A DNA stretch of 64,000 nucleotides from Bradyrhizobium japonicum USDA 6 (GTDB lineage: Bacteria > Pseudomonadota > Alphaproteobacteria > Rhizobiales > Xanthobacteraceae), in the NCBI RefSeq assembly GCF_000284375.1, contig NC_017249.1, positions 1,776,001 to 1,840,000 of the forward strand, in the 5' to 3' direction. A model generated the notes under the pieces. That model saw only the letters and a program-made list of their open reading frames with translations. It searched no databases and had not been told where the DNA came from. Positions 1-8,283 of this stretch are shown here, one piece after another. How positions within the stretch are numbered: position 1 is the stretch's first letter; each line of letters opens with the position of its first letter. The position numbers were made by a program, and so were the translations under genes.

Positions 1-1
1 C

Positions 2-298
2 GCGGCCAGCGCGCTTGGGCTCAATTATGCGCAGACGATGCGCTACGTCGTGCTGCCGCAGGCGTTCCGCAACATGCTGCCGGTCCTGATCACGCAGACC
101 ATCGTGCTGTTCCAGGACACCTCGCTGGTCTACGTGCTGTCGATCACTGACTTCCTCGGCGCGGCCAGCAAGGTCGCACAGCGCGACGGGCGGCTGGTCG
201 AAATGTACCTGTTCGCGGCCGTCGTCTACTTCACCATTTCCTGCATCGCGTCCTTCGGCGTTCGCCGCCTCCAGGCGCGCATCGCCATCATTCGATAG
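2..298 (+). CDS. Amino acid ABC transporter permease, 3' part
   Basis: This is the C-terminal part of an inner-membrane permease of the polar amino acid (GltK/GlnP/HisM) type; the gene begins upstream of the window. The visible frame opens with AASALGL, the EAA-loop signature that docks the ATPase, followed by QTMRYVVLPQAFRNMLP, typical of this family. Two hydrophobic segments follow before the stop. The ATPase gene starts 12 bp after the stop, so the two are one operon and presumably one glutamate/aspartate-type importer. The exact substrate cannot be told from this part, and the solute-binding protein must lie outside the window. Confidence 0.9.
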   Translation, partial: AASALGLNYAQTMRYVVLPQAFRNMLPVLITQTIVLFQDTSLVYVLSITDFLGAASKVAQRDGRLVEMYLFAAVVYFTISCIASFGVRRLQARIAIIR

Positions 299-310
299 AG
301 CGCATCGGTC

Positions 311-1042
311 ATGATCGAAATCAGCCACGTCAACAAATGGTACACCCCGACCTTCCAGGTGCTGACCGACTGCACCACCAGCGTGACCAAGGGCGAGGTC
401 GTCGTCGTCTGCGGTCCCTCGGGCTCGGGCAAGTCGACACTGATCAAATGCGTCAATGCGCTGGAGCCGTTCCAGGAGGGCGACATCAGCGTCGACGGCA
501 CCAAGGTCAACGATCCCAAGACCAATCTGCCGAAACTGCGTTCGCGCGTCGGCATGGTGTTCCAGCATTTCGAGCTGTTTCCGCACCTGAAGATCATCGA
601 CAATCTCTGCCTCGCGCAGCAGAAGGTGCTGGGACGGTCGTCCGACACGGCTGTGGCAAAGGGTATGCAGCTCCTGGATCGCGTCGGCCTGAAGGAGCAG
701 GCGCAGAAATTTCCGGCGCAGCTCTCCGGCGGCCAGCAGCAGCGCGTCGCGATCGCCCGCGCGCTCGCCATGGACCCGATCGTGATGCTCTTCGACGAGC
801 CGACCTCGGCGCTCGACCCCGAGATGGTGAGCGAGGTGCTCGACGTCATGGTCGATCTCGCCCGCGAAGGCATGACCATGATGGTCGTCACCCACGAGAT
901 GGGCTTTGCCCGCAAGGTCGCCAACCGCGTCATCTTCATGGACCGCGGCGAGATCGTCGAGGACGCGGCGAAGGAGGACTTCTTCGGCAAGCCGCGCAGC
1001 GACCGCGCGCAGAAGTTCCTGTCGAAGATCTTATCGCATTAA
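311..1042 (+). CDS. Polar amino acid ABC transporter ATP-binding protein
   Basis: A 243-residue cytoplasmic ATPase that powers uptake of a polar amino acid. Walker A (GPSGSGKST) is at about residues 35-43, the ABC signature LSGGQQQ at 138-144, Walker B with catalytic Glu ([12 protein letters not shown]) at about 158-169, and the switch His in VVTHEMGFA. Length and sequence fit the GltL/GlnQ/AapP group. It lies directly after the permease and is followed by an inverted-repeat element, so the operon probably ends here. Glutamate/aspartate or general L-amino acid substrate is inference. Confidence 0.95.
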   Translation: MIEISHVNKWYTPTFQVLTDCTTSVTKGEVVVVCGPSGSGKSTLIKCVNALEPFQEGDISVDGTKVNDPKTNLPKLRSRVGMVFQHFELFPHLKIIDNLCLAQQKVLGRSSDTAVAKGMQLLDRVGLKEQAQKFPAQLSGGQQQRVAIARALAMDPIVMLFDEPTSALDPEMVSEVLDVMVDLAREGMTMMVVTHEMGFARKVANRVIFMDRGEIVEDAAKEDFFGKPRSDRAQKFLSKILSH

Positions 1043-1049
1043 CCTCTGC

Positions 1050-1171
1050 CGTCATTCCGGGACGCGCCTCCTGGCGCGGGCCCGGAATCCATAACCCGGC
1101 TGGTGGTTATGGATTCTCTGATGCGCAATTGCGCATCAAAGCTCGTCGCTCCGCGTCGCCCCGGAATGACG
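1050..1171. repeat. Intergenic palindromic repeat element
   Basis: The stretch between the ABC ATPase and the aminotransferase is bounded by CGTCATTCCGGG and its near reverse complement CCCCGGAATGACG. Inside are further self-complementary pieces (GGATTCCATAACC-like and TGCGCAATTGCGCA). It looks like a mobile REP-like element and could also terminate transcription of the upstream operon. Confidence 0.7.
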
Positions 1172-1248
1172 GGTTGAGGGTTTCGTGGCCCCAACAAATC
1201 CCGTATACGGACAGGCAAATCCCGCTTTCCCTGCCCAGGAGACCCGCC

Positions 1249-2109
1249 TTGGACTCGATCGCCTACGTCAACGGCTCATTCGTCCCGCTCTCGGACGCCA
1301 AGATCTCGGTGCTTGATCGCGGCTTCCTGTTCGCCGACGGCATCTACGAGGTTTCGGCCGTGCTCGACGGCAAGCTGGTCGACAACGCTTCGCACCTGAC
1401 CCGCCTGGAGCGCTCGGTCGGCGAGATCAAGCTGAAGCTGCCGGAGACAGTCGAGCGCATCACCGAGCTCCAGAAGGAGCTGATCGCGCGCAACAAGGTC
1501 GAGAATGGCCTCGTCTATCTCCAGGTCACGCGCGGCGCCGACAAGGGCCGCGACTTCGCCTTTCCCAAGGGCGACGTCAAGTCGAGCCTGGTGATGTTCA
1601 CCTCCGAGAAGGACATCATCAACGCCGCCTCGGCCAAGACCGGCATCAACGTGATCACGGTGCCCGACATCCGCTGGGAGCGGCGCGACATCAAGAGCGT
1701 GGCACTGCTCGCGCAGGTTCTGGCGAAGCAGGCCGCGGCCGAAGCCGGCGCCGGCGAGGCCTGGATGCTGCAAGACGGCTACGTCACCGAGGGCGGTTCG
1801 TCCTCGGCGTTCATCCTGACCAAGGACGACGTCATCGTGACCCGCAAGAACTCCAACGCGATCCTGCCGGGCTGCACCCGCAAGGCCGTGGTGGCGCTCG
1901 CCGAAGAGCGTCAGCTCCGCGTCGAAGAACGGTCTTTCACCGTGGAAGAGGCGCTGGCGGCGAAGGAGGCGTTCGCCACTTCAGCCTCGCTGTTCGTGCA
2001 GCCGGTGATCGCCATCGACGGCAAGAAGGTCGGTGACGGCAAGCCAGGTCCGATGGCAACGCGCCTGCGCGAGATTTACGTGGAGTTCGCGAAGGCGACG
2101 GCGGTCTGA
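1249..2109 (+). CDS. dat: D-amino acid aminotransferase (class IV, PLP)
   Basis: A 286-residue fold-type IV PLP enzyme that interconverts D-amino acids and 2-oxo acids, for example D-Ala to D-Glu for peptidoglycan. The start is a TTG chosen because AGGAGA (1237-1242) sits 6 nt before it and the protein then begins DSIAYVNGSFVPLSDAKISV, the normal N-terminus; the frame stays open far upstream only by chance. The PLP lysine is K149 in RRDIKSVALL, and the TEGGSSSAFI segment carries the conserved acidic residue near the cofactor. D-specific rather than branched-chain L-specific activity is inferred from the DIKS motif and length. Confidence 0.88.
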   Translation: MDSIAYVNGSFVPLSDAKISVLDRGFLFADGIYEVSAVLDGKLVDNASHLTRLERSVGEIKLKLPETVERITELQKELIARNKVENGLVYLQVTRGADKGRDFAFPKGDVKSSLVMFTSEKDIINAASAKTGINVITVPDIRWERRDIKSVALLAQVLAKQAAAEAGAGEAWMLQDGYVTEGGSSSAFILTKDDVIVTRKNSNAILPGCTRKAVVALAEERQLRVEERSFTVEEALAAKEAFATSASLFVQPVIAIDGKKVGDGKPGPMATRLREIYVEFAKATAV

Positions 2110-2126
2110 GCCGCACGCCCAGCTAT

Positions 2127-2221
2127 CGTAGGGTGGGCAAAGCGAAGCGTGCCCACCATTCCCCCAGCGAAGGCGTCAGAAGACGTGGGCACGGCGCAAG
2201 TGCGCCTTTGCCCACCCTACG
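2127..2221. repeat. GTAGGGTGGGCAAAG palindromic repeat, copy 1
   Basis: Starts with CGTAGGGTGGGCAAAGCG and ends with the inverted counterpart CTTTGCCCACCCTACG. The inner part contains a second inverted pair (GCGTGCCCACC against GTGGGCACGGC). Two more copies are at 6693-6783 and 12363-12457. Confidence 0.85.
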
Positions 2222-2249
2222 AGATTTGCCCGAGAGGAAGCGCCGCCCC

Positions 2250-2711
2250 TCACGCCACCGACGCCTTCACCTTCACCGGATGCACCGCGCGGAACGCGAT
2301 CGCGATCCGGTTCCAGGCATTGATGGCTCCGATCAGCATCGTCAGGTTCACCGTCTCCGCGTCGGAGAATTGCGCGCGGACCTGCTCGTAGACGTCGTCC
2401 GGCGCGTGGGTCTCGGAGATCAGCGTCACCGATTCCGTCCAGGCCAGCGCTGCACGCTCGCGATCGGTATAGAGCGGGGATTCGCGCCAGGCGTTGAGCA
2501 GATAGATGCGCTGTTCGGTCTCGCCGCGCTTGCGGGCGTCCTCGGTGTGCATGTTGATGCAGAAGGCGCAGCCGTTGATCTGCGACGCGCGGATCTTGAC
2601 GAGCTCGATCAGCGATTTCTCGAGTCCCGTCGACTGGATCTGCTCTTCCAGCGCCATCAGCGCCTTCATCGTGTCGGGGGCGGCCTGGTAGAAGTTCATG
2701 CGGGGTTTCAT
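2250..2711 (-). CDS. Carboxymuconolactone decarboxylase/AhpD-family protein
   Basis: A 153-residue AhpD-like protein. It has the redox motif C48-A-F-C51 followed by H55 (CAFCINMHT), preceded by the family segment LIELVKIRASQING; this is the thiol/proton-relay site of alkylhydroperoxidase D-type proteins. The later part (ERAALAWTESVT, LTMLIGAINAWNRIAIAFR) is also typical of the YciW/CMD subgroup. Probable role is peroxide or organic hydroperoxide defence; the substrate is unknown. It is 28 bp downstream of the efflux pump gene on the same strand and may be co-transcribed with it. Confidence 0.85.
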   Translation of the reverse strand: MKPRMNFYQAAPDTMKALMALEEQIQSTGLEKSLIELVKIRASQINGCAFCINMHTEDARKRGETEQRIYLLNAWRESPLYTDRERAALAWTESVTLISETHAPDDVYEQVRAQFSDAETVNLTMLIGAINAWNRIAIAFRAVHPVKVKASVA

Positions 2712-2739
2712 GGTTGGTCTCCTTTTGCTGGGTTAAAGG

Positions 2740-4356
2740 TCAGTGGGCGCCACCGGCCGAAACTTGGCCGGGCTTCTTCAGGAAGAGGGAGGCGATGAGG
2801 GCGACGATCAGCGCGACGCCGAGCAGATAGAAGGTGTCGCTGAAGGCGAGGATGTAAGCCTGCTTCTGCACGACATGGCCGATCGCAACATAGGCGCGAT
2901 GCGCAGCATCGACACGGTCGAGCACGCCGTGGTTGATGAAATACTGCGTGAGCTGCTCCAGCCGCGTACGGGTGGCCTGCTCGAACACCGAGACCGACTG
3001 CATCAGCACGTTGGAGTGATATTGCTCGCGCTTGGTCAGCAGCGTCTGAAGCAGCGCGATACCGATGGCTCCGCCGAGGTTGCGCATCATGTTGAATAGG
3101 CCCGATGCGGAACCGGCATTCTCCGGCTCGATTCCGGCGGTGGCGACGGCCGAGAGCGGCGCGAACACAAAAGCCTGTCCGACAGCGCGGACGACATTCG
3201 GCCAGAACAGCTGATCGGTGGCGTAGTCATTCGTCATGTAGATGTTCATGAAATTGGAGGCAGCGAACAGCGCGAAGCCGATGCCGATAATGATCCGGGC
3301 ATCGAAGCGCTGCATCAGCCGCGGCACGAGCGGGATCAGCAACAGCTGCGGTAAGCCGGTCCAAGCCAGAACCATGCCGATCTGCTCGGCGTTGTAGCCC
3401 TGGATGCGCGACAGATAGACCGGCAAGATGAACACCGAACCGTACAGCGCGATGCCGAGCAGGAAGTTGGCGAGGATGCCGAAGCCGAAATTGCGGCGAA
3501 CCAGCAGACGCAGGTTCAACAGCGGCTTCTTCGCAGTCAATTCGATCACCAGGAAGGCGGTCAGGGCAATTGCGGCGACAATGGACAGTTTGACGATGAA
3601 AGGTGAGCCGAACCAGTCGTCCTTGTTGCCTTCTTCCAGAACGGTCTGCAGCGCGGAGAGGCCGATCGCCATGGTGATGATGCCCGGCCAGTCGCCGGCG
3701 CGCAGCAGTGACAACTGCATCGGCTTGGCTTCCAGCGAGAGCCACAGCATCGCTATCATCAGCGTGCCGGGCACCAGGTTGACATAGAAGATATACTGCC
3801 AGCCCCAGTTCTCGGTGAGATAACCGCCAATGGTCGGGCCGATCGCGGGCGCGAATGTTGCAGAGATTGCAAAAAGCGCGAGTCCGATCGGTTGCTTCGT
3901 CTTCGGCAGCAACGTGATGATCAGGGTGAACGCCATCGGGATCAGCACGCCGCCGGAGAATCCCTGCACCGCGCGCAGCATGATCATCTGCGGAAGGTCC
4001 TGCGCCAGCGCGCAGGCCGCGGAGAACACCAGAAACAAGGTCGCGTTGGTGAGCAGATAGATGCGGATCGAGAACACCTGCGCAAGCCAGCCGGAGAGCG
4101 GGATCACCACGATCTCGGCGATCAGATAGGAGGTCGAGATCCAGCCGCCATCGTCGATGCCGGCGCCGATCGCGCCCTGGATGTCGGCGAGTGATGCGTT
4201 GACGATCTGGATGTTCAGCACCGCCATGAAGGCGCCGAGGGTGGCGCCGATCACCGCGATCCAGGTTTTTGCGGAAACCGCCGGCGTGGCGGGCGCAGCA
4301 GGGGCGGGAATGCTGGCAGCGGAGGCGGCGTCGGCGGTCGGTTGGAGCGTGCTCAT
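2740..4356 (-). CDS. emrB: MFS multidrug efflux transporter, DHA2 (EmrB) family
   Basis: A 538-residue inner-membrane drug:proton antiporter with about 14 hydrophobic segments, as in EmrB/QacA. The first helix carries AFMAVLNIQIVNASLADIQG (motif D1) and the fifth region has APAIGPTIGGYL (antiporter motif C). The N-terminus is a short Ala/Pro-rich cytoplasmic tail. It lies 34 bp downstream of the HlyD-family partner, giving an emrA-emrB order. Together with an outer-membrane channel (not in the window) they would form a tripartite pump. Substrates cannot be predicted. Confidence 0.92.
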   Translation of the reverse strand: MSTLQPTADAASAASIPAPAAPATPAVSAKTWIAVIGATLGAFMAVLNIQIVNASLADIQGAIGAGIDDGGWISTSYLIAEIVVIPLSGWLAQVFSIRIYLLTNATLFLVFSAACALAQDLPQMIMLRAVQGFSGGVLIPMAFTLIITLLPKTKQPIGLALFAISATFAPAIGPTIGGYLTENWGWQYIFYVNLVPGTLMIAMLWLSLEAKPMQLSLLRAGDWPGIITMAIGLSALQTVLEEGNKDDWFGSPFIVKLSIVAAIALTAFLVIELTAKKPLLNLRLLVRRNFGFGILANFLLGIALYGSVFILPVYLSRIQGYNAEQIGMVLAWTGLPQLLLIPLVPRLMQRFDARIIIGIGFALFAASNFMNIYMTNDYATDQLFWPNVVRAVGQAFVFAPLSAVATAGIEPENAGSASGLFNMMRNLGGAIGIALLQTLLTKREQYHSNVLMQSVSVFEQATRTRLEQLTQYFINHGVLDRVDAAHRAYVAIGHVVQKQAYILAFSDTFYLLGVALIVALIASLFLKKPGQVSAGGAH

Positions 4357-4390
4357 GGAAGCCTCGTCTCGGTCACGGAGACAGGATGCA

Positions 4391-5623
4391 TTAGGCGGTT
4401 GGTTTCGATAATCGAGGAAGCGTGGGAAGGATCGTCCGGCAGGACTTGATAATCCTGCCGGCCTTCCCGGCTTCAGCCGCCGTTCGGGCGGGGGCGTTGT
4501 TGGCGAGGCGCCCAGCCGTCTCGCGCTCGGCCAGCACAGTCGCCTTGGTGTCGATGGTCGGCACCGCCGACATGCCGGGCCTGAGCAGGCCGGTCAGGCT
4601 GTGGTCGTCGAGCACGATCTTCACCGGCACGCGTTGCACGATCTTGGTGAAATTTCCGGTGGCGTTGTCGGGCGGCAGCAGCGCGAATTCAAGTCCGCTG
4701 GCTGGCGAAAGGCTGTCGACGTGACCGCGAAGCGTGCGATTGCGAAAACTGTCGACCTGCAGCTCGACCGGCTGGCCCGCACGCACATGCGTGAGCTGCG
4801 TCTCCTTGAAGTTGGCGACGACATAAACCGCATCGAGCGGCACCACCGCCATCAATTGCGTGCCGGCCTGCACATACTGGCCGACGCGTAACGAGCGTGC
4901 GCCGACCGTGCCGTCCACCGGCGCGGTGATCTCGGTATAGGACAGGTTCAGCTCTGCCTGCTGTGCGACCGCGCGGGTGCGGTCGAGCTGTGCAGTTGCT
5001 TGGGCGCGCTGGGTGGTGAGCACGTCGACCTTCCGCTGCGTGGCCACCAGGCCTGACTTGGCGTGCTGCAATTGCGCGTTGCTGGCGCGGAGCGCCGCAT
5101 CGGTCTGCTGCGCACGCTGGATCGTGCCGGAGCCCGACTTCATCAGGTCGTCGTAGCGGGCGCGTTCCTCCTGCGCGAATTTCAGATTGGCGTCGGCCGC
5201 GGCCACGTCGGCCGTGCTCTGCTCGATGATGGGCTGCTGCAGTTCGAGCTGGGCGTCGATGTTGCGCACCGAGGCTTCACCGGCGGCGACATCGGCGCGG
5301 GCCTGGTCGAGCGCGGCCCTGAAATCGCGGTCGTCTATCTTCGCGAGAAGCTGGCCGGCCCGGACCTTCTCGTTGTCGCCCACCAGCACCTTCGCGATGT
5401 AGCCGGAAACCTTGGGGGCGACGATGGTGGAATCCGCCTTCACATAGGCGTCGTCGGTGGATTCGAGGTAACGGCCGGTGCTCAGGTAGTCGTAGCCGAA
5501 GTCGCCGGCCGCGGCGATTCCGAGGGCTAGCGCCAAGCCGATGGCCGCCCGCTTGACCGCCTGCCGGGACGGGCGAAAGCTGATTTTCTGATTGGTTTCA
5601 GTGACATAAGAAGCGTTCGACAT
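4391..5623 (-). CDS. emrA: HlyD/EmrA family periplasmic adaptor
   Basis: A 410-residue membrane-fusion protein. One N-terminal transmembrane helix (about residues 22-42) is followed by the half-lipoyl segment TDDAYVKADSTIVAPKVSGYI, a long coiled-coil region rich in Ala/Gln/Arg, and the second lipoyl half (LSYTEITAPVDGTVGARSLRVGQYV). The start at 5623 is preferred over longer frames because GAGGA lies just upstream and the longer frame would cross the divergent LysR gene. It bridges EmrB to an outer-membrane channel. It is divergent from the LysR gene at 5766, its likely regulator. Confidence 0.9.
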   Translation of the reverse strand: MSNASYVTETNQKISFRPSRQAVKRAAIGLALALGIAAAGDFGYDYLSTGRYLESTDDAYVKADSTIVAPKVSGYIAKVLVGDNEKVRAGQLLAKIDDRDFRAALDQARADVAAGEASVRNIDAQLELQQPIIEQSTADVAAADANLKFAQEERARYDDLMKSGSGTIQRAQQTDAALRASNAQLQHAKSGLVATQRKVDVLTTQRAQATAQLDRTRAVAQQAELNLSYTEITAPVDGTVGARSLRVGQYVQAGTQLMAVVPLDAVYVVANFKETQLTHVRAGQPVELQVDSFRNRTLRGHVDSLSPASGLEFALLPPDNATGNFTKIVQRVPVKIVLDDHSLTGLLRPGMSAVPTIDTKATVLAERETAGRLANNAPARTAAEAGKAGRIIKSCRTILPTLPRLSKPTA

Positions 5624-5728
5624 GGCATCCTCGGAATTCCCAACCGCCCCCGGTCCGAACGGTGCGCCGTTGATGCCGGCAAGATGCGCTGTCTTCCCGC
5701 TTGTGATAATCCCGGAAGAAATGGAAGC

Positions 5729-5751
5729 ATTATCCAGCCATAGCGGATAAT
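5729..5751. promoter_or_regulatory. Operator-like inverted repeat between emrA and lysR
   Basis: ATTATCC and its perfect reverse complement GGATAAT flank 9 nt (AGCCATAGC). The site lies 14 bp before the LysR start and about 106 bp before emrA. A further half site (GATAATCC) is at about 5705. It is a good candidate for LysR binding; the regulator assignment is inference. Confidence 0.5.
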
Positions 5752-5765
5752 CCGGAGCCAGACCT

Positions 5766-6674
5766 ATGGACCGCTTCACCAGTCTCACCGCCTTCGTCCG
5801 GGTGGTCGAAAATGGCGGCTTCTCCGCCGCCGCCCGCCGGCTCAACATGTCCACGACCATGGTGAGCAACCATGTCCAGGCGCTGGAGGACCGGCTCGGG
5901 GTTCGGCTCCTGAACCGCACCACGCGAAAAGTGAGCCTTACCGAAATCGGCAGGGCCTATTACGACCGCTCGATGCAGATCCTCGCCGATCTCGAACAGG
6001 CCGATGACATCGCGGGCGCGCTGCAATCGACGCCGCGCGGCACGCTGCGCATTCACACCGCCACGCATATGGTTCCGTTCGTGGCTCCAGTGATGGCTGA
6101 ATTCCTCGCGACCTATCCGGAGGTGAAGGTCGATCTGCGCATGGGCGAGACCAATGTCGATCTGATCGAGGAGGGCTTCGACCTTGCGCTGCGCATGATC
6201 GCGCCGCCGGACTCCAGCCTGATCGTGCGGAGCCTGGCGACCTGGCGGCACGTGCTGTGCTGCTCGCACGGCTATATCGAGGCGCATGGACGCGTGCAGA
6301 CGCTCGAAGAGCTTGCCGGGCACAATTGCGTGCGCCACATCAACTATCCCTTCGACGAGTGGCGCTTCTTCGATCGCAAGGGTACGCCGGCCTCGGTGCG
6401 CGTCTCCGGCAACCTGATCACCAACAGCGGCGAAGCCCTGCGCGAGGCCGCGTTGCAGGGCGCCGGCATCAGTCTTGCGGCCGGCTTTCTGGTGGGGGAT
6501 GACCTCGATGCGGGCCGGCTGGTGCGCCTCCTGCCGGAGTACCGGCCGGTCGAGATGTCGATGAACGCGGTCTATCCGCATCGGCATCATCTGTCGGCGA
6601 AGGTCAGGACCTTCATCGACATGCTCGTGCATCACAGCGCCGAGCAGCAGAAGCTGATCAATCCGTATGCGTGA
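5766..6674 (+). CDS. LysR family transcriptional regulator
   Basis: A 302-residue regulator. The N-terminal winged helix-turn-helix (MDRFTSLTAFVRVVENGGFSAA..., residues 1-60) is followed by the substrate-binding-like effector domain starting at GTLRIHTATHMV. It is of the DmlR/AaeR-like subgroup (GRAYYDRSMQILADLEQAD). It is transcribed away from the emrAB genes across a short intergenic region with an inverted repeat, so it probably controls the efflux operon in response to a pump substrate. Confidence 0.93.
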   Translation: MDRFTSLTAFVRVVENGGFSAAARRLNMSTTMVSNHVQALEDRLGVRLLNRTTRKVSLTEIGRAYYDRSMQILADLEQADDIAGALQSTPRGTLRIHTATHMVPFVAPVMAEFLATYPEVKVDLRMGETNVDLIEEGFDLALRMIAPPDSSLIVRSLATWRHVLCCSHGYIEAHGRVQTLEELAGHNCVRHINYPFDEWRFFDRKGTPASVRVSGNLITNSGEALREAALQGAGISLAAGFLVGDDLDAGRLVRLLPEYRPVEMSMNAVYPHRHHLSAKVRTFIDMLVHHSAEQQKLINPYA

Positions 6675-6692
6675 GTGGCGCGGCGGCAGAGC

Positions 6693-6783
6693 CGTAGGGT
6701 GGCAAAGGCGCGTTAGCGCCGTGCCCACCATCTCTCCATGATTCGAAAAGAGGTGGGCACGCTTCCGCTTTGCCCACCCTACG
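6693..6783. repeat. GTAGGGTGGGCAAAG palindromic repeat, copy 2
   Basis: Same family as 2127-2221; the left arm has lost one G (CGTAGGGTGGCAAAGG), the right arm is CTTTGCCCACCCTACG. It lies between the convergent LysR and amidase genes, where it may end transcription from both sides. Confidence 0.85.
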
Positions 6784-6789
6784 ATGCCG

Positions 6790-8208
6790 TCAACGCGGCG
6801 GCGGCAATCGCCCGAACACGCTCTCAAGCGCCACGCCGATCGCAAGCAGGCGGCGATCGCTTCCCGCAGGGCCGTCCAGTTCAAGCCCGACAGGCAATTT
6901 GCTCGTCGCACCAAGCGCGATCGGGATCTGGACGCCGGGAATGCCGGCATTGCTGCCGGGGTCGGTGTTCTGGATGAACAGGCCGAAATTCTCGAGGCTG
7001 CTGGACTCTGGATTGGAAGCAATCGCGACGCGCGGCGTGGTCGGGAAGGCGATGGCGTCGAGCCGGTTGTTGGCAAAGGTCTTGGCGTAGAGCGCCTGAA
7101 GCGCGGGCCGCGCGGTCTTGATCGCGGCGTCATAGATCGGCTTGGCGTCAACCAAGGTGCCATCAGGGGTGGGCAGTTTGCGCGGGATCACCAGGCCGTC
7201 ATAGGTGCCCTTCACGTCGGCGCTGGAGATCTCCTCCGCCAGTGCCTCGATGGTGAGGCCGGTGCCGGTGTGCTTGAGATAGGCGACCAGATCGAAATAG
7301 GCCTCGTACAGGGCGACAGGAAAGCTGACCTGGCCGTTGAACTCGGCCAGTTGCGGCATCTCGATCTCGACTACGACGATGCCCCCGGCTTTCATCTGTG
7401 TGACCGCCGCCTCGAAGGCGGCCTCGGTATCGGCATCGAGATTGGTCAGCATCGCCTTCGCGATGCCGATCCGCACCTGCTTCAAATCAGCCGGCGCAAT
7501 CGTGTCGCCGCCTGCGATCACGCGATCGAGCAGCGCGACATCCGTCATCGTCGCGGCCATGGGCCCCGCGGTGTCGCGGGTGTGCGAGATCGGCGCAATA
7601 CCCTCTTGCGGATAGCGTCCGACCGTGGGGCGCAACGCGGCGCATCCGTTCAGCGCCGCGGGCACCCGGACCGATCCGCCGGTGTCGGTGCCGAGCCCGC
7701 CCGCGACGATCCGCGCGCCGAGCGCGGCGCCCGTGCCGGACGAGGAGCCGCCGGCAATCAGCGTGCGGTCATAAGCGTTGCGCACGCCGAACTCCGCGCC
7801 GGTCTTGAACGCGGTGTTGTAGCCGGAGATGCCGAAGGCGAGCTCGTGCATACTGGTCTTGCCGATGATGACGGCGCCTGCAGCCCGCAGCTTCGCGACT
7901 ACGGGCGCGTCGGTCTTCGGAACGTAGTCCTTCAGTGCCGGTGTGCCGGCGCTACAGGGCAGTCCCGCAACCTCGATATTGTCCTTGATCACGATGGGCA
8001 CGCCGCCGAGCGGCTTTGTCCTGTCGCCCGTCGCGTCGAACGCAGCCGCGGCCTTCAGGGCACCGGCCTCGTCCAGCGTGACGAAGGCATTGAGCTCCGC
8101 ACGGGCTTTGGCGCGGCTTAGTGCCTCTGTCGTGAGTGCGATGCTCGTGACTTTCCCGGCGCGCAGGTCGGCGACGGCCTGACTCAGGGTCAATTGGTCG
8201 AAATCCAT
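6790..8208 (-). CDS. Amidase (indoleacetamide hydrolase/mandelamide hydrolase-like)
   Basis: A 472-residue amidase-signature enzyme that hydrolyses a carboxamide to acid and ammonia. The catalytic set is visible: K75 in IVIKDN, cis-Ser S155 in GGSSSGTG, and nucleophile S179 in DTGGSV, with the 24-residue Ser-Ser spacing usual for the family. The HTRDTAGPMA and LRPTVGRYPQEG segments are those of indole-3-acetamide and mandelamide hydrolases. It is 75 bp downstream of the indolepyruvate oxidoreductase gene on the same strand, consistent with aromatic amino acid catabolism; a substrate such as indoleacetamide is inference. Confidence 0.85.
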   Translation of the reverse strand: MDFDQLTLSQAVADLRAGKVTSIALTTEALSRAKARAELNAFVTLDEAGALKAAAAFDATGDRTKPLGGVPIVIKDNIEVAGLPCSAGTPALKDYVPKTDAPVVAKLRAAGAVIIGKTSMHELAFGISGYNTAFKTGAEFGVRNAYDRTLIAGGSSSGTGAALGARIVAGGLGTDTGGSVRVPAALNGCAALRPTVGRYPQEGIAPISHTRDTAGPMAATMTDVALLDRVIAGGDTIAPADLKQVRIGIAKAMLTNLDADTEAAFEAAVTQMKAGGIVVVEIEMPQLAEFNGQVSFPVALYEAYFDLVAYLKHTGTGLTIEALAEEISSADVKGTYDGLVIPRKLPTPDGTLVDAKPIYDAAIKTARPALQALYAKTFANNRLDAIAFPTTPRVAIASNPESSSLENFGLFIQNTDPGSNAGIPGVQIPIALGATSKLPVGLELDGPAGSDRRLLAIGVALESVFGRLPPPR

Positions 8209-8283
8209 GATGCGTCATCCGATTGCAGGGGCGCCAACAGGGGCCACCTAAAGCCCGGAGGCTGAGGCCTCACTGGTGCCGCG

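Noticed and set aside
226..990. 254-residue antisense frame over the ABC ATPase
   Set aside because: It mirrors the codon bias of the ATPase and has no protein-family features or ribosome site.
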